From Sulfurovum sp. (GTDB lineage: Bacteria > Campylobacterota > Campylobacteria > Campylobacterales > Sulfurovaceae), in NCBI GenBank assembly GCA_026983895.1, contig JALSTF010000200.1:1-40240 (forward strand): DNA of 40,240 bases, in the 5' to 3' direction. The notes beneath the pieces are model-generated. The model had not been told where the DNA came from. It saw only the letters and a list, made by a program, of their open reading frames with translations, and did no database searches. Positions 30,466 through 38,754 of this stretch are shown here, one piece after another. Position numbers and translations under genes: made by a program. Within the stretch, counting starts at the first letter, position 1. Every line of letters starts with the position of its first letter.

Positions 30466-32223
30466 ATGAAACTCAATAGAATTTTAGGTTTGGCCGCAAT
30501 TACAAGTTTTGCAGCAACAATGGCACTGGCAGGTACATCCAGTATGGATTTTGCAAAAGTGTTTGAGAAAGAGTGTCAGGGATGTCATGGACCGATCCAC
30601 CAGGGTGGTGTCGGATCGGACCTGAGACCAAAAGCATTGAAGAAAAAAAGCAGGGAATTCCTTGCCGAAACGATCCTTAATGGTAGAGAAAATACAGCGA
30701 TGCCGGCATGGGGACATGACGGAGCGAGTATTAAATTCTCAAAAGATGACGCCAGTGGTATGGTCGATTGGCTGATGGACTGGAAGAATACGGTCGAGCT
30801 TAAACTTGATCTTGATAAAGTTAAGCAGACATGGACAAAATTGGCAGATCGTGAAGCATTGGCGAAAAAGTATCCAGTTGATAAAAATGGTAACCTAAAA
30901 TACAAAGGGGCAGAGGTCAAGAATGTGAAAGATATCACTTTCGCAACAGAAAGAGATGCGTCATTGGTCGACTTCATTGATTCTACAACCGGAAAAGTAC
31001 TTTCCCGACATAAAGCAGGGTTTGCGGTGCACGTTACGGTGACGAACAAGCATGAGCCAAGATACGCCTACTCTATTTCACGTTCGGGTAGATTGACAAT
31101 GTTCGATATCGGTGCACCGGGTCAGCCTGCACTTGCATCGGTCCAGGTAGGACAGGAGTCACGTGGTTTGGCGGTCTCTCCTGATGGTAAATATGTCATG
31201 GCTGGAGATTATAACCCAGGTGGTGCAGTCTTGTGTGATGCACATACACTTGAGCCGCTTAAAGCGTATGATACCAGCCGTGTGATCGATCCCGACGGTC
31301 AGATCGGGCCAAGCCGTGTTGCCTACATTGCAGATACGCCGTATGGACCGTATTTCAGTTTTGCACTCAAAGATGCGGGGCATGTCTATATCGTGGATTA
31401 CAGCAAACCTGACTTCCCTATTGTCGGTGATGTACCACAGATCGGTAAAATCCTTCATGACGCATTCCTCAATGAAAATAAGGGTGAAGATTTCGGCCGT
31501 TATGTGATGGTTGCTTCTCAAGGCTCTGACCTGATGGGAATTGTGGATCTCAAGACGAAGAAACTTGCAGCCAAAGTGCATACAGGCAAGAAATCCAAGC
31601 CGCATCCAGGTCAGGGTTCAAGCTGGTTCAACAAAAGACTGGGTAAACAGCTGAATGCAACGAACTCCATGAACTTCGGTTCCGTGGTCATCTGGGAATC
31701 TCCGGGCTGGGATATTGTGAAAAAAGTGAAAACTTCCGGTGGTGGTCTCTTTGTGGGAACAGGTGAACATACACCTTGGATCTGGTCCGACTGTGTCCTG
31801 GGCAAGCCGGATAAGTACAATGAAGTACATTTGATCAACAAAGAGACTTTGGAGACTGACAGAATCATCAAAGTCGGTAAGAAAAAAGGTCAGCTGATCG
31901 ATGCGAAAACAGGAAAAGTGCTTCAGGAATGGGATGCGACACAGCATGAAAAAGTGCCTGTCAATGAAAAAGCATTTGGCAAAGAGAAAGTCCTCCCCAT
32001 GCCAGACCATCTTGGTAAAGCAGTGAAAAAACCTGTACAGCCAAGACTCCTGCATGCTGAACCTGCGAACCACGGTAAGTGGACTATGATCTCAGAGTGG
32101 ACCACAGGCCGTATAGGCATCTATGAGTCCGATACAGGTAAATTTGTCAAGTATATCGAGAATTTGACAACACCTACATTTACTTACTCTGTTGAGCACA
32201 GACAACACATACCTGGCGCTTAA
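30466..32223 (+). CDS. nirS: Cytochrome cd1 nitrite reductase NirS
   Basis: Periplasmic NO-forming nitrite reductase, 585 aa. A signal peptide (MKLNRILGLAAITSFAATMA, cleaved near residue 22) is followed by a cytochrome c domain with CQGCH at Cys37, Cys40 and His41 and a likely Met79 (TAMPAWG). The d1 eight-bladed domain starts near residue 165. From recalled NirS alignments, His189 (FAVHVTV) is the d1 iron ligand, and His331 (ILHDAF) and His380 (KPHPGQG) are the active-site pair. The C-terminal part has an insertion (about 475-530) relative to Paracoccus NirS. AAAGGAG is 5 nt before ATG 30466. Confidence 0.88.
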   Translation: MKLNRILGLAAITSFAATMALAGTSSMDFAKVFEKECQGCHGPIHQGGVGSDLRPKALKKKSREFLAETILNGRENTAMPAWGHDGASIKFSKDDASGMVDWLMDWKNTVELKLDLDKVKQTWTKLADREALAKKYPVDKNGNLKYKGAEVKNVKDITFATERDASLVDFIDSTTGKVLSRHKAGFAVHVTVTNKHEPRYAYSISRSGRLTMFDIGAPGQPALASVQVGQESRGLAVSPDGKYVMAGDYNPGGAVLCDAHTLEPLKAYDTSRVIDPDGQIGPSRVAYIADTPYGPYFSFALKDAGHVYIVDYSKPDFPIVGDVPQIGKILHDAFLNENKGEDFGRYVMVASQGSDLMGIVDLKTKKLAAKVHTGKKSKPHPGQGSSWFNKRLGKQLNATNSMNFGSVVIWESPGWDIVKKVKTSGGGLFVGTGEHTPWIWSDCVLGKPDKYNEVHLINKETLETDRIIKVGKKKGQLIDAKTGKVLQEWDATQHEKVPVNEKAFGKEKVLPMPDHLGKAVKKPVQPRLLHAEPANHGKWTMISEWTTGRIGIYESDTGKFVKYIENLTTPTFTYSVEHRQHIPGA

Positions 32224-32253
32224 TGTCATGCGCTGCTCTCTCCTTTTTGGAGG

Positions 32254-32299
32254 GGGTGATTTATTGGGATGATCGGCTGATCGTTCCAATAAATTACCC
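32254..32299 (+). repeat. 46-nt near-perfect stem-loop between nirS and the pentaheme gene
   Basis: Positions 32254-32274 pair with 32279-32299 over all 21 positions around a 4-nt loop (GGCT); three of the pairs are G-U. The stem begins 30 nt after the nirS stop and ends 13 nt before the next ATG, with AGGTG just after it. The wobble pairs make it stable as plus-strand RNA but not as complementary DNA arms, which points to an RNA role. A folded terminator would need a T-run, which is absent. Confidence 0.8.
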
Positions 32300-32312
32300 A
32301 GGTGTATAGAGA

Positions 32313-33425
32313 ATGCGTTATATTGTCCTTCCCTTTCTTTTTCTTTTCTTGTGTACTTCCTCCTCTGCCAAATATATGGATAATCACTCCTGCAATGAAT
32401 GTCATGAAAAAATTTATGAGGAGTATCAGACTTCGCACCATTCCAAAGGCTATTTCAGTGATACGCTGCACCGCAAGATAGCAGATAAAGTAAGTATGAA
32501 AAAGTATGACTGCGCTGTCTGCCATATGCCTATGGCGGACAATTTGAATGATCTGGTAACGGGCAAAGCGAGACCGGATAAAAGCAATAAAACCCATACG
32601 GATGCCATTTCCTGTTACTTCTGCCATACCATTGCCTATGTCAGGAAAGCGCACCGGTTCAACATCAATACCAAAGCGCGGCAGGCGGAAAATTACAAAC
32701 CGACCCTCTATGGGAGGCTGAGCAACCCTGACGACAATGACAAGCATTCTTCCGCTTCCAACCCTGTCTATGCCAAAAAAGTGTGTATGGGATGTCATTC
32801 CCACAAGCTTAATGACAATAATGTAACGATCTTCAGGGCAATGGATGAAAAACAGAATAGCCTGGGATGCATCAAGTGCCATATGCCGGAAGTCTCCGGC
32901 GGTGCCGAAAAGATGGATAAACGCACACGCGGGCAGCATGCCAGCCATAGATTTTTGGGTATACATGACAAGGTATTCAGAAAAACAGGTGTGGATATCA
33001 ATGTTTCAGCATCGGGAGAGAGTCTGTCGGTTGTCCTGACCAACAAAATGGAGCATCCGCTGATCATTCAGCCTGCGCGTGCGAAATTCCTGAAAATAGC
33101 GCTCATCAGAAAAGGCAAAGTGGTCTGGCAGAATTTCATCAAGGATCCAAGCGAGGATACGCAGGGATATTTTGCCTACCATTTCAGACAAGGCGGGGGA
33201 AAAGTGATCATCCCCGCCCATGCAACGGAAGGCAGGGTACATAACCTGTATGCAAAAGAGAGCAAAACGCTGCATTACAAGATCCCTGAAAGCAAAAAGG
33301 GCGATATAGTGACCGTCTCTCTCTATGTGCAATTGGCCAAAAGCGACTGTACCAAGGCCATTGACCTGGAAGATGAAAATTTGACCCGGCCGCAGTTGAT
33401 GAAAAAAGTCATTTTAAAGTTATAA
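32313..33425 (+). CDS. Exported pentaheme c-type cytochrome
   Basis: 370-aa periplasmic protein. A signal peptide (LPFLFLFLCTSSSA) ends near residue 19. Five CXXCH heme sites follow: CNECH (27-31), CAVCH (67-71), CYFCH (101-105), CMGCH (158-162) and CIKCH (186-190). Many His residues between them can serve as distal ligands. From about residue 225 the heme-free part looks like a beta domain (LSVVLTNKMEHPLIIQPARA). It most resembles cytochrome c554-type multiheme proteins, but no catalytic family is certain. Placement in the nirS transcript suggests an electron carrier or NOx-reacting enzyme. Confidence 0.82.
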   Translation: MRYIVLPFLFLFLCTSSSAKYMDNHSCNECHEKIYEEYQTSHHSKGYFSDTLHRKIADKVSMKKYDCAVCHMPMADNLNDLVTGKARPDKSNKTHTDAISCYFCHTIAYVRKAHRFNINTKARQAENYKPTLYGRLSNPDDNDKHSSASNPVYAKKVCMGCHSHKLNDNNVTIFRAMDEKQNSLGCIKCHMPEVSGGAEKMDKRTRGQHASHRFLGIHDKVFRKTGVDINVSASGESLSVVLTNKMEHPLIIQPARAKFLKIALIRKGKVVWQNFIKDPSEDTQGYFAYHFRQGGGKVIIPAHATEGRVHNLYAKESKTLHYKIPESKKGDIVTVSLYVQLAKSDCTKAIDLEDENLTRPQLMKKVILKL

Positions 33426-33441
33426 AAGAGTACTCTTTTTT
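33424..33441 (+). terminator. Possible terminator after the pentaheme gene
   Basis: AAAAGAG and CTCTTTT flank the central TA (33424-33430 with 33433-33439) and run into TTTTTTAT. The loop is small, so it is a weak terminator that would still mark the end of the nor-nir transcript. Confidence 0.5.
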
Positions 33442-33469
33442 ATCTGTAGTTGCGAAAGGAACTGTATTT

Positions 33470-34795
33470 ATGGATATCATGATCGCCGGTGCCGGGACTG
33501 TCGGATACTCTCTCGCCCAGACACTCTCCTATCAGCACAATGTCATTGTGATCGACAAAGATATCGACAAACTCAATACTTTGGATGAGGAGATCGATAT
33601 TCTGGTGATGCATGGCGATGTTGAAGATCCCAAAACCTATCGATCTCTCAATTTTGAGAGTGTGGACCTTTTTATAGCGGTAACGGATTCGGATGAAGCC
33701 AATCTTCTGGCTACGCTGATCGTAGAGGATGTCGTTGCCGTCAAAAGAAAGATCATCCGTTTGAAGAATGACAGTTTTCTCAAAAGCCATATTCTGCAAA
33801 AACTTTCGATCGACCATGCCGTGTTCCCGGATATTACCACCGCGAATAAAGTACAGGCACTGTTTGCCTTTCCCAAAGCGAACAATGTAAAAATGTTCCA
33901 TCAGACGACGCACAAGCTGGTTTCCATCAGGGTCCAATACCGCGCCGAAGGGCTCTATCGTGTTGGTGAACTGGTCGGAGAAGATGTCTCCATCGTAGGG
34001 ATAGAGCGGGAAAAAATGTTTTTCATTCCGGAAGAAGAGGCGGAGATCCTTAAAAATGACCTGGTCTATCTTTTTGGAAAGAGTGAAGCGATCGAGAGGA
34101 TCGCTTCTCACTTGGATGAAAAAATGCCTTCTTCCATTCAAAAGATCGTTATTTTCGGTGCCAATACACTGGCGCGCAAGATCGCGAAGGGGCTGATAGA
34201 CAAAAAACTTGAGATCAAAATGATCGAAAAAGATATCGATCACTGCAAAAGAGCTTCTGAACTGCTTCAGGATAAAGTGACCATCATCAATGCCGCCTAT
34301 GAAGACCACCGTCTCTTTGAAGAAGAGGGGCTTAAAAATGCCGATATGATCATTGCCGCTGGACATAATGATGAGCGTAATATCGTCAAATGCATTGAGG
34401 CGCAGGAGTACGGCATACAAAAAGTGGTAGCGATCAACAATGACAAAGCCTATTATAATCTGATGCATAAAATGGGTGTGGTCGTGGTCCGGGGGAGCAA
34501 AGCCGGGGCACATTATGCTATTTTGGAAAACATTGCTTCAAGTTCCATTGTGACCCAGCGGCATTTTTGCGGAGGGAGCGGGATATTGTTCATGCGCAAG
34601 ATCTATCCAAATTCGGAGCTTATAGGCAAAACGATCAAAGCCGGGAAAATACACACTTCCCTGCCTCTGCTTTTGAGAGAAGAGAAGATCCACAGGCTCT
34701 CGGAGACGGCAGCGCTGAAAGAGGGTGATATCATAGTGGTGTTCGGTATGTATGAAGAAAAAGAAGAGATACAACAGTGGATATACACGCTTTAA
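33470..34795 (+). CDS. trkA: Trk potassium uptake regulatory protein TrkA
   Basis: 441-aa cytosolic RCK protein that gates TrkH. Two Rossmann/TrkA-C halves are visible: residues 1-215 start MDIMIAGAGTVGYSLAQTL with the nucleotide-binding GAGTVG, followed by DKDIDKLN; residues 220-441 start IVIFGANTLARKIAKGL. The second half lacks the third glycine of the motif, so its nucleotide binding may differ. The C-terminal TrkA-C lobe reads IYPNSELIGKTIKAGKI. Length is normal for double-RCK TrkA. It overlaps trkH by 19 nt and stands inside the denitrification island. Confidence 0.94.
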   Translation: MDIMIAGAGTVGYSLAQTLSYQHNVIVIDKDIDKLNTLDEEIDILVMHGDVEDPKTYRSLNFESVDLFIAVTDSDEANLLATLIVEDVVAVKRKIIRLKNDSFLKSHILQKLSIDHAVFPDITTANKVQALFAFPKANNVKMFHQTTHKLVSIRVQYRAEGLYRVGELVGEDVSIVGIEREKMFFIPEEEAEILKNDLVYLFGKSEAIERIASHLDEKMPSSIQKIVIFGANTLARKIAKGLIDKKLEIKMIEKDIDHCKRASELLQDKVTIINAAYEDHRLFEEEGLKNADMIIAAGHNDERNIVKCIEAQEYGIQKVVAINNDKAYYNLMHKMGVVVVRGSKAGAHYAILENIASSSIVTQRHFCGGSGILFMRKIYPNSELIGKTIKAGKIHTSLPLLLREEKIHRLSETAALKEGDIIVVFGMYEEKEEIQQWIYTL

Positions 34796-36231
34796 AAAAT
34801 ATTTTCAAATTTGTTTCTGTCATAGGCATGGCATTGAGTCTTTTTCTCTTCACCGCTATTCTCGTAGGCTGGATATATCATGAGGATATGCAGAAATTTC
34901 TCTATTTTGATGCAGTGCTGTTCGCCCTGAACGGTACGATCTTTATGCTTTTGAGAAAACATACGATGAAATTGAGCATCAAAGGGGGGATCGTTTCCGT
35001 CAACCTCATTTGGATACTTCTGGGTGTAGCAGGAGCGATACCCCTGATCCTCTATACCGGGATCTCTCCGGCAGATGCCTTCTTTGAATCGGTCAGCGGG
35101 TTTACGACAACAGGGGCTACCATATTCACGGATATAGAATCCCTCCCCAAAGCCATACTCTATCTGCGCAGCCTGATGCACTGGCTGGGCGGTATGGGGA
35201 TCATTGTCCTGGGCGTAGGGCTTTTCTCGCTGATCAACCCCAGTGGTTCGATGGCACTTTTCAAGGCGGAATCAACAGGTATCAAAATGGAAAAGATCAC
35301 CCCGAAGGTCAAAGATACCGCGATACGTCTGTGGGGGATCTATGTGCTCTTTACTGTGCTGGATGCTATTGCGCTGAAATGGGCAGGTATGGATCTTTTT
35401 GATGCAGTCAATCATGCTTTTTCCACTATTTCCACCGGAGGCTTTTCGACAAAGAATGCTTCTCTTGGCTATTTTCATTCCAATACGATCATATGGATCA
35501 CGACTTTTTTCATGATCATCTCCGGCATCAACTTCCTGGCACACCTGAAACTCTTTGCCACGGGGAGATTCGACGGATACAAAAGAGAAGAAGTGCTCTG
35601 GTATATGGCGATCTTTGTTGTACTCTCGCTGCTTTTGAGCAGTGTTGATGTCTTTGTCGATTATGACAGCTATTTTCATGCCTTGACCCACTCGTTCTTT
35701 ACCATCGCATCGGTACTGACCACAACGGGGTTCGCTACGCTCGATTATGCACAGTGGGGGCATTTTGCCATTGCCGTGATCTTTGTGGCGATGCTGGTCG
35801 GGGGAAATGCCGGTTCGACGGCGGGCGGTGTGAAGGTGATCCGTTATATCGTACTTTTCAAAACGATCTCGACACAGATGAAAAAGACGCTCCATCCCAA
35901 TGCCATTGTCAATGTATTTATAGACGGGCAGAAGATCTCGTCACAGATCATTGCCTCTACTACGGGGTTTATTCTCCTGTTCGTCATTACCAATATGCTG
36001 GTAACACTCTATCTTTTCGGGCGGGGATTCGATGCCATGACGGCGGTTTCTACGTCATTGGCATGCGTGGGCAATATCGGTCCGGGCTTTTCACTGACCG
36101 GCCCGGCGGAGAATTATGCTTTTTTCAGCAGTCTGGACAAGATGATCCTCTCTTTTTCCATGATCGTCGGGCGACTTGAATTCTATACGGTCTTTTTACT
36201 CTTCAGCAGAAGTTTTTGGAAAAAATTCTGA
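34777..36231 (+). CDS. trkH: Trk potassium uptake channel TrkH
   Basis: 484-aa inner membrane K+ channel subunit. The four selectivity-filter P-loops are GFTTTGAT (about residue 110), STISTGGFST (about 214), SVLTTTGFATLD (about 312) and ACVGNIGPGF (about 430). The RSLMHWLGGMGIIVLGVG segment is also typical. It starts at GTG inside the end of trkA, with AAGAGA just upstream, so the two subunits are coupled. The FNR-like box of nirF begins 5 nt after its stop codon. Confidence 0.94.
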   Translation: MDIHALKNIFKFVSVIGMALSLFLFTAILVGWIYHEDMQKFLYFDAVLFALNGTIFMLLRKHTMKLSIKGGIVSVNLIWILLGVAGAIPLILYTGISPADAFFESVSGFTTTGATIFTDIESLPKAILYLRSLMHWLGGMGIIVLGVGLFSLINPSGSMALFKAESTGIKMEKITPKVKDTAIRLWGIYVLFTVLDAIALKWAGMDLFDAVNHAFSTISTGGFSTKNASLGYFHSNTIIWITTFFMIISGINFLAHLKLFATGRFDGYKREEVLWYMAIFVVLSLLLSSVDVFVDYDSYFHALTHSFFTIASVLTTTGFATLDYAQWGHFAIAVIFVAMLVGGNAGSTAGGVKVIRYIVLFKTISTQMKKTLHPNAIVNVFIDGQKISSQIIASTTGFILLFVITNMLVTLYLFGRGFDAMTAVSTSLACVGNIGPGFSLTGPAENYAFFSSLDKMILSFSMIVGRLEFYTVFLLFSRSFWKKF

Positions 36232-36235
36232 TCAC

Positions 36236-36278
36236 TTGATACATCTCAACACGCTTATTAGAAAAATTGATGTACAAT
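36236..36278 (+). promoter_or_regulatory. FNR-like box and -10 of nirF
   Basis: TTGATACATCTCAA (36236-36249) differs from the FNR consensus at one position. TACAAT (36273-36278), preceded by TG, lies 30.5 bp from the box centre, predicting a start near 36285 and the box at about -42. This start lies downstream of the first in-frame ATG (36267) and so supports the shorter NirF. Confidence 0.7.
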
Positions 36279-36305
36279 AGCCCCAATATGAATAAAAGGA
36301 TATGT

Positions 36306-37406
36306 ATGAAGTTGCTATTATCTGCTCTGTTGCTGGGAAGTACACTTTTTTCTGTCGTATTGTCGGCAAAAGAAAAATATTTTGTTGTAGAAAGGGAAAG
36401 CGAATCGGTCGCGGTGATAGAAGACGGCCTTGCCAAAAGGCATATGGAGCATATGCACAATATGAACCACGGCATCATCAAGTTCGACGGGGACGATGCC
36501 TACCTGATCAGCCGTGACGGCTATGTGGTAAAATTCGATCCGAAGACAGAAAAAAAAGAAGCTGAGTACAAAACCAGCAAGTCTGCTATAGGCTTTGTTA
36601 TCGGCAAGCACTATATCGCAGTGGCAAATTATGACGATAAATCGGTCGATATCCTTACCCGTGACCTCAAACCTATTGACAAGATCGTGACCGGCTCGAA
36701 GAATGTGGGTATCAAGATCTATAAGAATTACCTGATCTTTGCAGAGATGGATAAGGATAAAGTGGCCGTACTCAAAGACGAGAATGCGGGAAAAGGATTG
36801 CCTAAATTCAAGCGCTACAAAGAATTCAATGTCGGCAAGATGCCTTTTGATGCGATGATAGAAGGAGATACCTACATCGTAGGATTCTTCCTTGACAAAG
36901 GTTTCGGCGTGATCGACCTGGACAAGATGCAGTACAAAATGATCAAAGTGACTGCTGAGGAGAACAAGCCGGTACTTAAAGTACCGCACTTTGGTTTCTG
37001 GAGTTTGAGCAAAGACAAAACGTTCATCCCCGCCGTCGGAGACAACAAAGTACTGGTGTATGACAAGAAGTTTCACTGGATCAAAAATATCACGACCCAA
37101 GGATTGCCGGTCTTTACGTCGCTCAGTCCGGACAAGAAATATCTGGCTGTGACTTTTTCGGGCAAGGATTTCCCGACGATCCAGATCATTGATACAAAAA
37201 CGCTGAAGATCATCAAAACGTTCACATTCAAGGGGAAGGTGCTCCATGTACGATGGTCCAAAGAGTATCCGAAACTCTATGTCTCCGTCAACGATGCCAA
37301 CCAGGTGAATGTTATTGACACGAATGACTGGTATCTTGAGCGTGAGATCTTCCAGGTCAAGCATCCTTCCGGTATTTTCCTCTACCGGACGGAGAATAAA
37401 AAGTAA
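36306..37406 (+). CDS. nirF: Heme d1 biosynthesis protein NirF-like
   Basis: 366-aa exported protein with the heme-d1-type propeller but no heme c domain. A signal peptide (LLLSALLLGSTLFSVVLSA) is followed by repeated beta-propeller strands. MNHGIIKFDGDDAYLISRDG (about residues 53-72) aligns with the NirF/NirS segment containing the tetrapyrrole-binding His, here His55. Just before it lies a Met/His-rich stretch, HMEHMHNMNH. NirF acts in the periplasmic steps of d1 heme maturation for NirS. ATG 36306 has AAAAGGA 5 nt upstream. No other nir assembly genes (nirE, nirJ and others) are in the window. Confidence 0.83.
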   Translation: MKLLLSALLLGSTLFSVVLSAKEKYFVVERESESVAVIEDGLAKRHMEHMHNMNHGIIKFDGDDAYLISRDGYVVKFDPKTEKKEAEYKTSKSAIGFVIGKHYIAVANYDDKSVDILTRDLKPIDKIVTGSKNVGIKIYKNYLIFAEMDKDKVAVLKDENAGKGLPKFKRYKEFNVGKMPFDAMIEGDTYIVGFFLDKGFGVIDLDKMQYKMIKVTAEENKPVLKVPHFGFWSLSKDKTFIPAVGDNKVLVYDKKFHWIKNITTQGLPVFTSLSPDKKYLAVTFSGKDFPTIQIIDTKTLKIIKTFTFKGKVLHVRWSKEYPKLYVSVNDANQVNVIDTNDWYLEREIFQVKHPSGIFLYRTENKK

Positions 37407-37409
37407 ATC

Positions 37410-37820
37410 ATGTTCCCGCCGCTGCCAAGATGGTTCTGCCTCTGGCTGCTGCCGCTCTTTCTTTTGGCTGACCATGTCCACTGGATGGGCAGTTACGATG
37501 CTGCCCATCAAAAAGCACTATTGGAAAACAAACCCCTGCTTGTACTTGTTGTAAAAAAAAACGATCCTCTCTCCCGCACCCTTCTCAAAAATGTCTTTAT
37601 GAATAAGCTGTACATCGGCACGATCAATGCCAAATATGTGCCTGTCATTGTCACTTTCGAAGGCATGCAGAATTATCCTGTGGAGATGTACTATACGACC
37701 ACCTTTCCGACACTTTTTTTCGTGGATGCGCAAAAAGAGCTCTTTGTCCGAAAGCCGCTTTATGATGAAGAGATCAGCAGCGAAGCGGTTGTTGGGGTAG
37801 GGGAAAGTAGTGCGCGGTAA
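37410..37820 (+). CDS. Exported thioredoxin-fold protein lacking CXXC
   Basis: 136-aa protein with an N-terminal signal or anchor (WFCLWLLPLFLLA). The mature part follows a thioredoxin-fold pattern: NKPLLVLVVKKNDPLSRTLL as the first strand and helix, and TTFPTLFFVDAQKELF with the cis-proline strand. The position usually filled by CXXC reads KKNDPLSR, with no cysteine in the mature protein. It starts 3 nt after the nirF stop, so it is its operon partner. A chaperone-like role in d1 heme or NirS maturation is possible; nothing proves it. Confidence 0.74.
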   Translation: MFPPLPRWFCLWLLPLFLLADHVHWMGSYDAAHQKALLENKPLLVLVVKKNDPLSRTLLKNVFMNKLYIGTINAKYVPVIVTFEGMQNYPVEMYYTTTFPTLFFVDAQKELFVRKPLYDEEISSEAVVGVGESSAR

Positions 37821-37839
37821 AGGTTGCTAAAAACACAGT

Positions 37840-38754
37840 CTAATTCCATCTCCATAATGCAATGATAAAAATAATCAGAAATACGATCGTTAAATTCATA
37901 TAGCTCATAAAGTAAAAGATCTTAGCCTGATGGGACATCTCTTCTTTATTATCATTTTGGAGTAATTCTCCTACAAGCGGCATTGTATACACTTTTTCTT
38001 CACCGTGCGGTGCCTGTGATATCATTTGTGTCAAATCCTCACCGGCATGTACTTTTCTCATATGTTCGCCATTTTTCCATTTTTTGGAATCACTGACATC
38101 ATAGATCTTGCCCTTGAATCCTATATAGGCAGGAGCACCGTCTTTCCCGTTATAAAGTGCCAACTCTTTTAACCCCATGTCTTTATAGTGAGGATCCAGT
38201 GCTTTTGCCGTACCGTTCTTTAATTTTGGAGCAATGAACAGGATAACATAGAGGGCAGAAAGTACCATGATCATGAACAGTGTGATCTTGATGCCTAAAA
38301 GTATGCCGAATGTCGACGTATAAAAGATGTCAAAGGAAGTCACTTTGCTTAAGGTCAGGTACGTACCGGTGACCGCCATAACGACCATAGATATCATGCC
38401 TACCTTCATTTCGGCAGGAGGCAGCCCTTTGGATGCATATTTTGGTTTTAATACAATATGCACATACAGAATGGTCCCGAACCAGAAAACAGCAGTAAAG
38501 ATATGCAAGAAGAGTATGAAGAGTTTGAAATAGGATTTTGAGTATTCTGTGGCTGCGGTTCCCGACTTCTTCAAACTCAATTGATATCCCTTGCCAAACT
38601 CGCGCAATGCTCCTCCCCCTGCAGGGTCAATATGGCATGCGATACAGTTCTGGGATGTTTTTTGTGCATATTGCGGTGTTGCATACAGCACAGCTGTAAA
38701 CAGCAATAGCAAAAAAACAGGCAGGTATCTGAAAGTAGCTGTTTTATGCCTCAT
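37840..38754 (-). CDS. Membrane cytochrome fusing heme c, four-helix and cytochrome b5-like domains
   Basis: 304-aa protein. A signal peptide (LPVFLLLLFTAVLYATP) is followed by one heme c site CIACH (Cys37, Cys40, His41). Then come about four membrane helices with a CopD-like start (FLHIFTAVFWFGTILYVH). Residues 215-275 resemble a small cytochrome b5-type heme domain (ALYNGKDGAPAYIGFKGKIY, then VHAGEDLTQMISQAPHGEE), and a last helix closes the chain. I start at 38754 after the rubredoxin end (overlap 11 nt) because upstream residues of the longer frame are rubredoxin out of frame. Substrate and partner unknown. Confidence 0.78.
   Translation of the reverse strand: MRHKTATFRYLPVFLLLLFTAVLYATPQYAQKTSQNCIACHIDPAGGGALREFGKGYQLSLKKSGTAATEYSKSYFKLFILFLHIFTAVFWFGTILYVHIVLKPKYASKGLPPAEMKVGMISMVVMAVTGTYLTLSKVTSFDIFYTSTFGILLGIKITLFMIMVLSALYVILFIAPKLKNGTAKALDPHYKDMGLKELALYNGKDGAPAYIGFKGKIYDVSDSKKWKNGEHMRKVHAGEDLTQMISQAPHGEEKVYTMPLVGELLQNDNKEEMSHQAKIFYFMSYMNLTIVFLIIFIIALWRWN

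Noticed and set aside
32254..32299. Terminator interpretation of the long hairpin
   Set aside because: The stem is strong but no T-run follows and the next gene starts 13 nt later, so I list it as a structured repeat instead.
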